The notes below the pieces were generated by a model. It was not told the DNA's origin, ran no database searches, and saw only the letters and a program-made list of their open reading frames with translations. The translations under genes and the position numbers were made by a program. Below, one piece after another: positions 41,622-49,580 of a stretch of 49,580 bases of DNA. Where the stretch lies: positions 1 to 49,580 of the forward strand of contig JAEZIU010000246.1 in NCBI GenBank assembly GCA_023436485.1, written 5' to 3'. Origin of the DNA: Bacillota bacterium. Its GTDB lineage: Bacteria > Bacillota > Clostridia > Acetivibrionales > DSM-1351. Position 1 is the first letter of the stretch. The number at the start of each line of letters is the position of its first letter.

Positions 41622-42644
41622 CTATTTCAACCTTTGAGGCGATAAAAGAACTTTTTTCAGTGTTTCTATTTCCTCAAGAACCTTTCCTGTTCCCAGTGCA
41701 ACACAATCCAGAGGATTTTCGGCTATTGAAACTGGCATACCTGTTTCCTGCTTTATCAGCTTATCTAAACCATCAAGGAGTGCCCCGCCTCCGGTAAGCA
41801 TAATACCCCTGTCCATAATATCTGATGCCAACTCCGGCGGAGTTTTCTCAAGAGTATATTTAATTGAGTCAATTATTGCATTGACAGGCTCCTTTAGTGC
41901 TTCATTTATTTCAGATGAGGTAATCTCAATATTTTTTGGCAAACCTGTAATAAGGTCTCTTCCCCTTATCATCATTTTTTCTTCCTTTGCCTTAGGAAAA
42001 GCACTTCCTATAGTGACCTTGATTTGCTCTGCAGAACGCTCACCTATCATAAGACTGTATTCCTTTTTGATATAATGAGCGATGGATTCATCCAGTTCAT
42101 CTCCGGCTATTCTAAGTGATTTGCTTGTAACAATACCTCCGAGAGATATAACCGCAACTTCTGAAGTTCCTCCTCCTATATCAACAACCATGCTTCCTGA
42201 AGGTTCTTCTACAGGTAATTCAGCACCTATTGCAGCAGCCATGGGTTCCTCAATAAGGTAGGCCTCTTTTGCTCCCGCCTGGAGAGTTGCATCTTCAACA
42301 GCTCTTTTTTCGACCTCGGTAACACCCGACGGAACACATATTACAACTCTTGGCTTACTGAATCGCCCTTGAGACATAGCTTTTTTTATAAAGTACTTTA
42401 TCATGTTCTGAGTTATGTCAAAATCAGCTATAACGCCGTCTTTCATAGGTCTTATAGCTACAATATTACCAGGTGTACGACCTATCATTTCCTTAGCAGC
42501 TTCTCCTACCGCCAAAACTTCATTATTCTTAATGTTAACTGCTACAACTGACGGCTCTCTGACAACGATTCCTTTTCCTTTAACATGTACCAGTGTATTC
42601 GCAGTTCCCAAATCTATACCAATATCTCTTGCAAAAAAACTCAT
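41622..42644 (-). CDS. mreB: Actin-like rod-shape protein MreB
   Basis: This 340-residue protein begins MSFFARDIGIDLGTANTLVH with the phosphate-1 loop at 7-17. Phosphate-2 is VVDIGGGTSEVAVISLGGIV near 157-176 and the adenosine motif is GIMLTGGGALLDGLDKLI near 282-299. It polymerises under the membrane and guides MreC, MreD and PBP2. AGGAGG lies ten bases before the ATG. The gene follows radC, as in most Firmicutes. Confidence 0.97.
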   Translation of the reverse strand: MSFFARDIGIDLGTANTLVHVKGKGIVVREPSVVAVNIKNNEVLAVGEAAKEMIGRTPGNIVAIRPMKDGVIADFDITQNMIKYFIKKAMSQGRFSKPRVVICVPSGVTEVEKRAVEDATLQAGAKEAYLIEEPMAAAIGAELPVEEPSGSMVVDIGGGTSEVAVISLGGIVTSKSLRIAGDELDESIAHYIKKEYSLMIGERSAEQIKVTIGSAFPKAKEEKMMIRGRDLITGLPKNIEITSSEINEALKEPVNAIIDSIKYTLEKTPPELASDIMDRGIMLTGGGALLDGLDKLIKQETGMPVSIAENPLDCVALGTGKVLEEIETLKKVLLSPQRLK

Positions 42645-42671
42645 TTATAAAGTACCTCCTGTGTATTTTGG

Positions 42672-43361
42672 CTAAATAAAGCCTTGTTCTTTTAAACTCA
42701 CATATCTTCCATCACCCAGTACAATGTGGTCTAATACTTTTATCCCCAATATCTCTCCTGCACTTACAAGCCTATCCGTGGTACGCAGATCTTCGTTACT
42801 GGGCGTGGGGTCCCCACTGGGATGATTATGTACAAATATAATACTGTTGCAGCCACATTTTACAGCTTCGCTGAAAACTTCTCTGGGATGAACAATGGAT
42901 GCATTTAAACTTCCCGTAGAAATACTTACTATTTTTAATACTTTATTTTTTGTATCAAGCAGAATAGCTTTGAACATTTCCTTTTTAAGGTATCGCATTT
43001 CTTCCATCATCAGATTACTTACATCATCGGCACTTTTTACAGCATGGCGCACAACTCCGTTGCTCGTTGCTATTCTTTTTGAAAACTCAAGCACAGCCTT
43101 TATCTGAATGGCCTTTACACGGCCGATTCCCTTTACTTCCGTAAGCTGCTCAATAGAGAGGTTGTTAAGCGAGGAAAGTCTTCCGTCCTGAGAAAGCTTT
43201 AAGACCATCTGTGCAAGCTCCACAGCTGTATGAGACTTGGTTCCTGTCTTAATTATAATAGCAAGCAGTTCGGCATTAGACAGGTACTCTGCCCCGCCCT
43301 CCGACATTTTTTCGTATGGCCTCTCGCATATGGGAAGCTCTTTTATTTTTAACCGATCCAT
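42672..43361 (-). CDS. radC: RadC-family JAMM/MPN+ protein (UPF0758)
   Basis: In this 229-residue protein an N-terminal helix-hairpin-helix region (IEQLTEVKGIGRVKAIQIKA) precedes the MPN domain. The metal motif HNHPSGDPTPSNED near residue 172-185 provides the H-x-H...S..D ligands. Despite the old name, a DNA-repair role is not established. The ATG at 43361 follows GAGGG by five bases; the in-frame ATG at 43373 lies directly on the ribosome site. It is the first gene of the radC-mreB-mreC-mreD-PBP2-min block. Confidence 0.93.
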   Translation of the reverse strand: MDRLKIKELPICERPYEKMSEGGAEYLSNAELLAIIIKTGTKSHTAVELAQMVLKLSQDGRLSSLNNLSIEQLTEVKGIGRVKAIQIKAVLEFSKRIATSNGVVRHAVKSADDVSNLMMEEMRYLKKEMFKAILLDTKNKVLKIVSISTGSLNASIVHPREVFSEAVKCGCNSIIFVHNHPSGDPTPSNEDLRTTDRLVSAGEILGIKVLDHIVLGDGRYVSLKEQGFI

Positions 43362-43492
43362 TGTTTCCCTCATTATTTTTAGCTATCTGAATAACCCACA
43401 TATCTCTCATTATACCATGTTTTTATTCCAATTACATCGTCATTATGTGTTTAGAGTCGTAATTTTACGAAACTGATATTAGAGAATTGATA

Positions 43493-44074
43493 TTATCTTA
43501 TAACACTTTCCTGAAGCTTTTCCAACATAGTACTGAGTCTGGTTAATGGAAGCCCGACAACATTTGAATAACATCCCTTTATTCCTTTTACAAATATTGC
43601 TCCTACTCCCTGAGCTGCATACGAACCGGCTTTGTCAAATACTTCACCGCTCTTAATGTATGCCCTGATTTTTTCATCATCCAGCTCTGTAAATTGAACA
43701 ATTGTTGTTTCATGTTGTGTAAGCTCAATCTTGTTGTCTAAGTCTATCAGACATATTCCGGTGATTACCTCATGTTCCTTTCCGCTAAGCTTTTTAAGCA
43801 TTTTATAGGCATCTTCAGGGTCTTTAGGCTTGCCTAAAATCTCATCGTCAATGACTACAATTGTATCTGCACCTAAAACCAAACCTTTTTGCAATTTGTT
43901 TGCTACATCACTTGCTTTTTGATATGCCAGTTGTTCTGCCTTTTCTTCCGGGGTACCGGTAAGCTCGCTTATATTCTCATCAATTTCGCTTGGAATAATT
44001 TCGAATGGTAATTTTATTTGTTTAAGTAAATCTTTTCTTCTGGGCGACGATGATGCCAAAATTATATTTCTCAT
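43493..44074 (-). CDS. maf: Maf-family nucleoside triphosphate pyrophosphatase
   Basis: This 193-residue protein begins MRNIILASSSPRRKDLLKQI with the S-x-S-P-R-R phosphate site. It continues with VLGADTIVVIDDEILGKPKD near 68-87 and a KSGEVFDKAGSYAAQGVGA motif near 150-168. Members hydrolyse dTTP, UTP or modified nucleotides and influence septum formation. It is placed upstream of radC-mreB as in many Firmicutes. Confidence 0.94.
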   Translation of the reverse strand: MRNIILASSSPRRKDLLKQIKLPFEIIPSEIDENISELTGTPEEKAEQLAYQKASDVANKLQKGLVLGADTIVVIDDEILGKPKDPEDAYKMLKKLSGKEHEVITGICLIDLDNKIELTQHETTIVQFTELDDEKIRAYIKSGEVFDKAGSYAAQGVGAIFVKGIKGCYSNVVGLPLTRLSTMLEKLQESVIR

Positions 44075-44372
44075 TTAATATTCCTCTTATGATTGCATAT
44101 ATTTTTAAATATTATATATTTTTATAGATATAATTTCAAACGTAATGTACCCTTTGTAATGAACCTTTAATGTATTATTTACTGTGTAGTATAATAATAG
44201 TAATTGTATTATATGGATGTATTTATAGATATTACAAGTCTGCACAATGTATATTATTGATAAATATTACTTCTCAACTATTTATTTTAGAAGTATAATA
44301 TAGTAAAATACTAAAAATTAATGTTAAGCAGGTTTTCCAGATTAAATTAATTTAAAGTAAGTTGGTGATTGA
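44075..44372. other. Intergenic region with divergent promoters for maf and mecA
   Basis: About 300 AT-rich bases without an open frame. TATAAT-like elements occur at about 44190-44196 and 44296-44302 reading toward mecA. No operator or RNA structure was recognised. Confidence 0.4.
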
Positions 44373-44987
44373 ATGAGAATAGAAAAAGTTAATGAAAATG
44401 TACTGAGGGTCACAATCACATTAAATGACCTGGAAGAAAGAAATATAGATATTTCTTCTCTGAATTATAATTCACCTGCCGCCCAGGAATTATTCTGGGA
44501 TATGATGGAACGTGCCGAAGAAGAGTACGGTTTCGCATCCGGGGATTCGCAACTGGTATTTGAAGCCTCCCCTGAAAATGAGGACGGATTTGTTGTTACT
44601 ATAACAAAAATCGACTCAGATGGCGAATTTGAATCCATTCAAAAATATATCAAAAGCAAATATAAGAATTCTGACTTGAGACAGAAAAAGAAAAAAAGCA
44701 AGGTTCGCTCCACTTTAAACATATACTGTTTTGATTCAATTGAAGACTTATGCCAATTGGCTAAGAGGGTCTACCCTTTGTACAACGGTGAAAGTGCAGT
44801 TTATAGGTTTAAAAACAGCTATTATCTTCTGCTTGCCGGATCTTCATCCTCTCCTCAACTGGAGGTAATCTTGGATGAGTATTCTGATCATGTTGGAAAT
44901 GCCAACTTTTTTGAAGGCTATCTGAACGAATACGGAGAGAGAATTATCCACGAAAACGCTTTAGAAACTTTAAATGTTTACTTTTAA
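44373..44987 (+). CDS. mecA: MecA-type adaptor protein for ClpCP
   Basis: In this 204-residue protein the N-terminal substrate-binding domain begins MRIEKVNENVLRVTITLNDL and contains SPAAQELFWDMMERAEEEYG. A charged linker (KYKNSDLRQKKKKSK) follows. The C-terminal Clp-binding domain contains FDSIEDLCQLAKRVYPLYNG and the GYLNEYGERIIHENALETL end. It delivers substrates to ClpC and is involved in developmental control in Bacillus. It stands alone on the plus strand and ends at a shared terminator. Confidence 0.92.
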   Translation: MRIEKVNENVLRVTITLNDLEERNIDISSLNYNSPAAQELFWDMMERAEEEYGFASGDSQLVFEASPENEDGFVVTITKIDSDGEFESIQKYIKSKYKNSDLRQKKKKSKVRSTLNIYCFDSIEDLCQLAKRVYPLYNGESAVYRFKNSYYLLLAGSSSSPQLEVILDEYSDHVGNANFFEGYLNEYGERIIHENALETLNVYF

Positions 44988-44993
44988 TAACAT

Positions 44994-45037
44994 CAAAAAA
45001 AACCGGTTGCAGCTTTAGCTAACAGCCGGTTTTTTTA
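44994..45037. terminator. Bidirectional terminator between mecA and the PRC-barrel gene
   Basis: AAACCGG...CCGGTTT encloses an inner AGC-TTTA-GCT stem, with A-run before and T-run after, so it can end transcription in both directions. Confidence 0.9.
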
Positions 45038-45038
45038 T

Positions 45039-45806
45039 TTATTTGTTATTCATTACCAGATCTATTACCTTGTCATATGCCTTAGCCAGATCAAATACAT
45101 CTTCGTCAATAAGAGTGTCCTCTTCTATAAGTATTTTCCCCTCATTGTCGTATATTGTTTTTGAAACTCTTTTGCCATTCAGAAAATCACGATGTTTCTT
45201 TTCCATAAGCTCACTCATTGAATCTGACTCAATATTTTCATCTGTACCGGAGTTGCTCATTTCAGACATCTGCATATCACCGGTATCCAAACCTGTTTCC
45301 AGTAATGAAATATCATCTGCAAGAGCAGATTGTACATTTTCCTGTACAACTATCAGATTTTTACCGAAGGTTATTACACTTTCTCTTGGAATTAGTCTTA
45401 CCTTTTTATTGTCTTTAGCTGAAATAAATTCCAAGGCAAATATAGAACAGTTGTTATCCTCATCTATATAAATATCACCTATTTCACCGATAAGGCTTCC
45501 CTTTTTAGTCATAACCCTTGTACCCTTAACAGGTATATTCTTTTGGAGATGGTCAATGGCTGCGGGGATTTTACTGATATCATTTATAACTGCCTCATTT
45601 TCAATTGTTAATGCATATTCACCTATTCCGATTACATCTTTAGCGGATATTACCTTTGCGTTAAGTATTTGTATGCCATTTTCTACAACAACATAGTCTA
45701 CTGCACCTTTTTCAGCATTAACTATAACCCCTTTTACCTTGCCTGCTTCCTCACCATTACAAATGCTAATTATAGGTAAACCTATTACCTCTTCTGTCTT
45801 TTTCAT
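45039..45806 (-). CDS. Protein with two PRC-barrel domains
   Basis: In this 255-residue protein the first PRC-barrel begins EVIGLPIISICNGEEAGKVK (residues 5-24). The second begins GTRVMTKKGSLIGEIGDIYI (about 94-113). A C-terminal helical region (about 200-255) is acidic. In Firmicutes such proteins belong to the YlmC/YrrD group of wall- or sporulation-related PRC-barrel proteins. A perfect AAGGAGG precedes the start. It follows the TPR-like membrane protein and is probably in one unit with it. Confidence 0.8.
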   Translation of the reverse strand: MKKTEEVIGLPIISICNGEEAGKVKGVIVNAEKGAVDYVVVENGIQILNAKVISAKDVIGIGEYALTIENEAVINDISKIPAAIDHLQKNIPVKGTRVMTKKGSLIGEIGDIYIDEDNNCSIFALEFISAKDNKKVRLIPRESVITFGKNLIVVQENVQSALADDISLLETGLDTGDMQMSEMSNSGTDENIESDSMSELMEKKHRDFLNGKRVSKTIYDNEGKILIEEDTLIDEDVFDLAKAYDKVIDLVMNNK

Positions 45807-45849
45807 TTAAAGCTAACCTCCTTAAAAAATGTAAAACTGATGACGTCCT

Positions 45850-46674
45850 TTATTTCAAATTATTGATAATTTCCGTTCTGATTTCCGGCTTCAATTCGTT
45901 GCCATACCTTTGTGCAACACTCTCTAAGATACTGTAAGCCAATTCGTTCAGTCCTAATTCCTTATACAGGGTACAGATATCCAACACTATCCAAAAAACC
46001 ATATCTTTGCTAAGGCTGCCATATCCCAAAGCTTTTGTATAGTACTGTACTGCCTGCTCTTTCTGCCCTTTAACCTTGCAATCAAAGGCCTTCAACACCA
46101 AAATTTCAGCCTCATTTACAGGGGTATAAGTGTCTTCAACAATTTCTTTATCTGGGTTATCCTCCCAAATATCATCACAAGCAACCGTTTCTTCCATAGC
46201 TGAAATCAACTCATCATTTCCCTCAGCAGACAAATTCTCAGGGTTTTCAAGGTCTTCTGGGGTTTCATCGTTTTCGGAACTTTCAGATGTCTTATTTTCT
46301 GATATTTCAGGCTTCAAATAGCTTTTTGTCCATCCAAAAAAACGTTCAAGAGCCATGCTGCAATCTATTGAACTTAGTCTGTCCGGAAGAAAAACTGAAA
46401 CTAATATACTTATGGTAAATACCAGAATTATAAAGAATATAGAAGCTATGATTAAAAAAAATAAAAATTCAACATCCCGATTTATATTATTGAATCTTTC
46501 CATATAACCAAATACGGTTTTATAAGTGGGATTAAAAGTAATACCAAGAATAACTGCACCTATTGAAACCGACATAAGAATGCCCAAGTCCAGTTCTTTT
46601 GATTTATATAGATAGTAAAAAGCTAGCAAAGCTGTAATTAATATAATTGCGGCAGCTATTATACTATTTGTCAT
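45850..46674 (-). CDS. Membrane protein with a TPR-like C-terminus
   Basis: This 274-residue protein has three or four membrane helices in residues 1-105. An acidic disordered stretch rich in E, N and S follows (about 125-190). Helical repeats at about 195-274 (AEILVLKAFDCKVKGQKEQA, YYTKALGYGS) are of TPR type. The ATG at 46674 lies five bases after GGAGGG; the 15 additional upstream codons are not needed. No known family was recognised beyond this. It precedes the PRC-barrel gene by 43 bases, so the two may act together at the membrane. Confidence 0.6.
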   Translation of the reverse strand: MTNSIIAAAIILITALLAFYYLYKSKELDLGILMSVSIGAVILGITFNPTYKTVFGYMERFNNINRDVEFLFFLIIASIFFIILVFTISILVSVFLPDRLSSIDCSMALERFFGWTKSYLKPEISENKTSESSENDETPEDLENPENLSAEGNDELISAMEETVACDDIWEDNPDKEIVEDTYTPVNEAEILVLKAFDCKVKGQKEQAVQYYTKALGYGSLSKDMVFWIVLDICTLYKELGLNELAYSILESVAQRYGNELKPEIRTEIINNLK

Positions 46675-46789
46675 AGGGGCCCTCCAGATATAACTCTTAA
46701 TTATTAAATTTGTAAACATAATTATCCCAAAATATTATATTCGTCATAAATTCATAAAATTCCTTCTTATTTTAATTTTTTTTCAAAAG

Positions 46790-46834
46790 AAAAAACAGCT
46801 ATTTTGGAATATCATCCAACATAGCTGTTTTAAA
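46790..46834 (-). terminator. Terminator after the tartrate/D-malate dehydrogenase gene
   Basis: On the minus strand AAAACAGCTAT and ATAGCTGTTTT enclose a loop with an inner TTGGATGATATTCCAA stem, followed by TTTTTTC. It lies about 23 bases past the stop. Confidence 0.88.
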
Positions 46835-46856
46835 GTTAATATGTTATTTTCTGTTT

Positions 46857-47927
46857 TTAAGCTAATCTTTTAAGTATTTCAACTACTGCATCTCCGACTT
46901 CATTCGTCTTTGAAGTTCCTCCCATATCAGGAGTTAAATGTTTCTTTTCAACCATAACTTGCTCTATAGCCTTTAATACAGCACTTCCCCAATTTTCATA
47001 ACCAAAGAAATCCAGCATTTGGCTTACAGACCATATTGCAGCCAATGGATTTGCCTTACCCTGTCCGGCAATATCAGGAGCAGACCCATGAACAGGTTCA
47101 AACATTGAAGGATAAGTTCTTTCTGGATTTATGTTTGCACCTGCAGCAAGTCCCAATCCTCCTGAAATAGCTGCACCTAAATCTGTAATAATGTCTCCAA
47201 AAAGATTAGAAGTAACTACTATTTGGAATCTCTCAGGCTGCTTTACAAAAAACATACATGCAGCATCTACAAGATATGAATATGTTTTTACATCCGGATA
47301 TTCTTTTCCTACCTCTTCAAAAATCTGATCCCAGAATACCATTGAGTAGTTGAGAGCGTTTGCTTTGCTTATGCTCGTAAGGGTTTTACCTTCTTTTCTT
47401 GCCAGTTCGTAAGCATATCTGATAACACGCTCACAGCCTTTACGTGAAAATACTCCAGTTTGAAGAACAACTTCTTCAGGCTTGTCCTTGAACAGCCAGT
47501 CTCCTGCACCGGCGTATTCGCCCTCACTATTTTCTCTTACTACAATCATGTCAATCTTGCTGCGATCTACTCCCTTTAAAGGACACTCCGCACCCTCAAG
47601 AAGTTGTACGGGACGAAGGTTTATATACTGGTCAAAGCCTTTTCTGATTTTGAGTAAAAGGCCCCAAAGGGATATGTGGTCTGGTACTCCCGGATATCCT
47701 ACGGCACCGAGATAAATTGCATCAAGCTTCTTGAGTTGTTCCATTCCATCATCTGGGATCATTTTTCCGGTCTTTACATAATACTCGCAACCCCAAGGAA
47801 ATTCGGTGAACTCAAAATTGATTTCCGGGTTCAATTCAGATATTGCCTTTAACACTTTTACACCTTCAGCAATTACTTCGGGACCAATTCCATCTCCAGC
47901 AACTACTGCAATCTTGTGTGTGTTCAT
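46857..47927 (-). CDS. Tartrate dehydrogenase / D-malate dehydrogenase type beta-decarboxylating enzyme
   Basis: This 356-residue protein of the isocitrate/isopropylmalate dehydrogenase superfamily begins MNTHKIAVVAGDGIGPEVIA. It continues with LWGLLLKIRKGFDQYINLRP near residues 87-106 and RENSEGEYAGAG near 133-144. The metal and NAD region is TSNLFGDIITDLGAAISGGL near 240-259. The LLLKIRKGFDQYINLRPVQLL block and the absence of leuC/leuD genes favour the tartrate/D-malate (YcsA/DmlA) group over LeuB. It oxidises and decarboxylates D-malate or tartrate with NAD+. The ATG at 47927 follows AGGGGTG. Two palindromes upstream suggest regulation. Confidence 0.85.
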   Translation of the reverse strand: MNTHKIAVVAGDGIGPEVIAEGVKVLKAISELNPEINFEFTEFPWGCEYYVKTGKMIPDDGMEQLKKLDAIYLGAVGYPGVPDHISLWGLLLKIRKGFDQYINLRPVQLLEGAECPLKGVDRSKIDMIVVRENSEGEYAGAGDWLFKDKPEEVVLQTGVFSRKGCERVIRYAYELARKEGKTLTSISKANALNYSMVFWDQIFEEVGKEYPDVKTYSYLVDAACMFFVKQPERFQIVVTSNLFGDIITDLGAAISGGLGLAAGANINPERTYPSMFEPVHGSAPDIAGQGKANPLAAIWSVSQMLDFFGYENWGSAVLKAIEQVMVEKKHLTPDMGGTSKTNEVGDAVVEILKRLA

Positions 47928-47946
47928 TCTAACACCCCTAACTCTT

Positions 47947-47975
47947 TTATATGTAAAATAATACGATTTCATCAA
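47947..47975 (-). promoter_or_regulatory. Candidate promoter of the dehydrogenase gene
   Basis: On the minus strand TTGATG (47970-47975) and ATATAA (47947-47952) are 17 bases apart, about 20-50 bases before the start codon. Both hexamers deviate from consensus. Confidence 0.4.
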
Positions 47976-47990
47976 CAGCCGGATCGATTG

Positions 47991-48000
47991 TTAGCGCTAA
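47991..48000. promoter_or_regulatory. LacI-type operator-like palindrome
   Basis: TTAGCGCTAA is a perfect 10-bp palindrome with the central CG typical of LacI-family sites; the wider context is TGTTAGCGCTAATA. It resembles catabolite (cre) sites but departs from the AA..TT flanks of the cre consensus. It lies just upstream of the candidate -35 of the dehydrogenase gene. Confidence 0.5.
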
Positions 48001-48007
48001 TATCAAC

Positions 48008-48046
48008 TTTTCCGTATGGAAATATATGCTATTTCCATACGGAAAA
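48008..48046. repeat. Perfect 17-bp inverted repeat between lon and the dehydrogenase gene
   Basis: TTTTCCGTATGGAAATA and TATTTCCATACGGAAAA flank a five-base loop (TATGC). Inside each arm TTTCC.TA..GGAAA is itself nearly palindromic. It could be the lon terminator, but no T-run follows on the minus strand (AAAAGTTGAT). A bound regulator or a small repeat family are alternatives. Confidence 0.7.
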
Positions 48047-48104
48047 CCGAAATTCAGTAGAAATGTCATATTAAAGCTGTTTGACAATAATCATTATTTT
48101 TCCA

Positions 48105-49580
48105 CTAAGCATTTTTCTGTACTAATGCATTTTCCAATACTGTATGCATATCAGAAGCACATATGAAATTCAAGGATTCCCTTACATTCTCAGGTATTTC
48201 TTCAATATCCTTCTTGTTATCTATTGGAAGAATAATTGTCTCAATTCCTGCCCGATGTGCCGCCAGCACCTTTTCCTTGAGACCTCCTATAGGAAGGACT
48301 CTGCCTCTTAACGTAATTTCCCCTGTCATGGCTACTTTTCTGTTTACCGGCAATCCTGATAAGGCGGATACCATAGCCGTTGCCAGTGTAATTCCGGCAG
48401 AAGGTCCGTCTTTAGGAATGGCACCTTCGGGAACATGTATGTGTATGTCATTTTTTTCATAAAATTTCTCATCTATTTTCAATTCCGTGCATCTGGACCT
48501 TATGAAACTCATAGCAGCCTTGGCTGATTCTTTCATAACATCGCCTAATTGCCCTGTAAGCTCCAGTTTACCGCTACCCTGCATCAGGTTTACTTCTATA
48601 GAAAGGGTGTCACCACCTACGGGAGTCCAAGCAAGGCCAGTAGCAATACCAATTTCATCTTTTTCCCCTGTATAATCAAACCTGAATCTCTTTGCCCCAA
48701 GGAATTTCTCAAGGTTATTTTTGTTTACGGTTACGGATTTTTTGTTTTCAGAAACTAAAACCTTGGCAACCTTTCTGCAAACAGATCCTATCTCTCTTTC
48801 CAGATTTCTTACTCCTGCTTCACGTGTATAGAAGTTGATAATATCTCTTACTGTTCCTTCGTCCACTCTTATGTTTTTTGTTGTCAGCCCATGTAGCTTT
48901 ATTTGCTTTGGAAGTAGGTATTTCATAGCTATATTTGCCTTGTCTTCCTCAGTATAGCTGGAAAGATTTATTATTTCCATTCTATCTAGTAGCGGCCTCG
49001 GTATTGTATCCAAAGTATTGGCAGTAGTAAGGAACAATGCATTTGACAGATTAAACGGCAACTCCATATAGTGATCCCTGAAAGCAAAGTTTTGTTCTGA
49101 ATCCAGTACTTCCAGCATTGCTGAAGCGGGATCGCCTCTGAAATCACTGCTCATTTTATCTATTTCATCCAGTAGTATCAACGGATTGTTTGACCCGGCC
49201 TGCTTTAAGGCTGAAATTATCCTACCGGGCATTGAGCCTACATATGTCCGTCTGTGACCACGTATCTCTGATTCATCCTTAACACCACCCAGTGAAATGC
49301 GTACATAGTTCCTGTTGAGTGCCTTTGCAATTGATTTTGCTATAGATGTCTTACCTACTCCCGGTGGTCCTACAAGACATAGAATAGGACCTTTCAAGCT
49401 GTTTTTTAGCTTTTGTACCGCCAAATATTCTATTATTCTTTCCTTTACCTTTGTAAGCCCATAATGGTCTTTCTCAAGAATATCTTCGGCACTTTGCAGG
49501 TCTATATGCTCTTCTGTTGATTTATTCCATGGCAAATCAAATATCCAATCAAGGTAGGTTCTGATTACGCCGCCTTCTGC
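48105..49580 (-). CDS. lon: ATP-dependent Lon protease, C-terminal two thirds (cut by right edge)
   Basis: The frame is open to the last base of the window, so at least 491 residues of Lon are present and the N-terminal substrate domain lies outside. Visible parts are TYLDWIFDLPWNKST, Walker A GPPGVGKTSIAKSIAKAL, Walker B LILLDEIDKM and the sensor TANTLDTIPRPLLDRM. The protease domain has the catalytic serine in KDGPSAGITLATAM and the lysine in GGLKEKVLAAHRAG. It degrades damaged and regulatory proteins in the cytoplasm. An internal TTG (49535) is not a start; homology continues before it. Confidence 0.95.
   Translation of the reverse strand, partial: AEGGVIRTYLDWIFDLPWNKSTEEHIDLQSAEDILEKDHYGLTKVKERIIEYLAVQKLKNSLKGPILCLVGPPGVGKTSIAKSIAKALNRNYVRISLGGVKDESEIRGHRRTYVGSMPGRIISALKQAGSNNPLILLDEIDKMSSDFRGDPASAMLEVLDSEQNFAFRDHYMELPFNLSNALFLTTANTLDTIPRPLLDRMEIINLSSYTEEDKANIAMKYLLPKQIKLHGLTTKNIRVDEGTVRDIINFYTREAGVRNLEREIGSVCRKVAKVLVSENKKSVTVNKNNLEKFLGAKRFRFDYTGEKDEIGIATGLAWTPVGGDTLSIEVNLMQGSGKLELTGQLGDVMKESAKAAMSFIRSRCTELKIDEKFYEKNDIHIHVPEGAIPKDGPSAGITLATAMVSALSGLPVNRKVAMTGEITLRGRVLPIGGLKEKVLAAHRAGIETIILPIDNKKDIEEIPENVRESLNFICASDMHTVLENALVQKNA

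Noticed and set aside
46857..47927. 3-Isopropylmalate dehydrogenase (leuB) or isocitrate dehydrogenase
   Set aside because: No leuA, leuC or leuD genes are adjacent, and the substrate-region sequence fits the tartrate/D-malate group better.

Overview
The window comes from a low-GC, anaerobic, spore-forming member of the Clostridia, most likely a mesophilic cellulosome producer of the Ruminiclostridium cellulolyticum/papyrosolvens type. Three things support this. There is a secreted protein with a type I dockerin (15521-16759). There is a spoIVFA-spoIVFB sporulation pair (33773-35570). There is also an electron-bifurcating NfnAB pair together with the radC-mreBCD-PBP2-minCDE gene order seen in clostridia. 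Most genes lie on the minus strand, Shine-Dalgarno sequences are strong, and TTG or GTG starts are common. No rRNA, tRNA, CRISPR array, insertion sequence or prophage was recognised. The species assignment is inference.

Layout, left part. 1-4541 (minus) is a probable operon: ABC ATPase, two ABC-2 type permeases, a surface 5'-nucleotidase, a freestanding acyl carrier protein and the start of a further gene cut by the window edge. 4756-5558 holds a GAF plus LuxR-type regulator split by a -1 frameshift at an A8 run. A class C beta-lactamase-like serine hydrolase and a methyl-accepting chemotaxis protein follow. 10240-12587 (plus) is a TetR regulator and a 14-TM drug exporter that share a TGAAC-N3-GTTCA operator. 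12662-16759 (minus) encodes the dockerin/ricin-lectin/HExxH protein and a large repeat-built secreted protein. Two small proteins (holin-like and PCP_red-like) come next, then a TrmB regulator, lysA and ddh, which make lysine and supply meso-diaminopimelate for the wall.

Middle part. 20860-24157 is a MoxR ATPase, DUF58 and membrane protein operon. 24222-24986 holds two half-size TauE/SafE membrane proteins. 25126-26439 encodes an unusual fusion of a VanX-type D-Ala-D-Ala dipeptidase with an L,D-transpeptidase. An AI-2E-type permease, a membrane-bound metallophosphoesterase, two secreted proteins of unknown role, and the nfnA-nfnB-flavodoxin operon follow.

Right part. 33773-44074 is a cell-shape, division and sporulation block: maf, radC, mreB, mreC, mreD, PBP2, minC, minD, minE, an MgsA-like protein that has lost catalytic residues, then spoIVFA-spoIVFB after a terminator. 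mecA, a PRC-barrel protein, a TPR-like membrane protein, a tartrate/D-malate dehydrogenase with two palindromes upstream, and lon (cut by the right edge) close the window.

The main themes are peptidoglycan synthesis and remodelling (ddh, lysA, VanX-LDT, PBP2, mre, min, spoIVF) and small regulator-plus-target units whose operators can be read directly. The strongest candidates for something undescribed are the frameshifted regulator, the VanX-LDT fusion, the dockerin protein with its symmetric repeat-protein partner, and the catalytically degenerate MgsA paralogue in the min operon.
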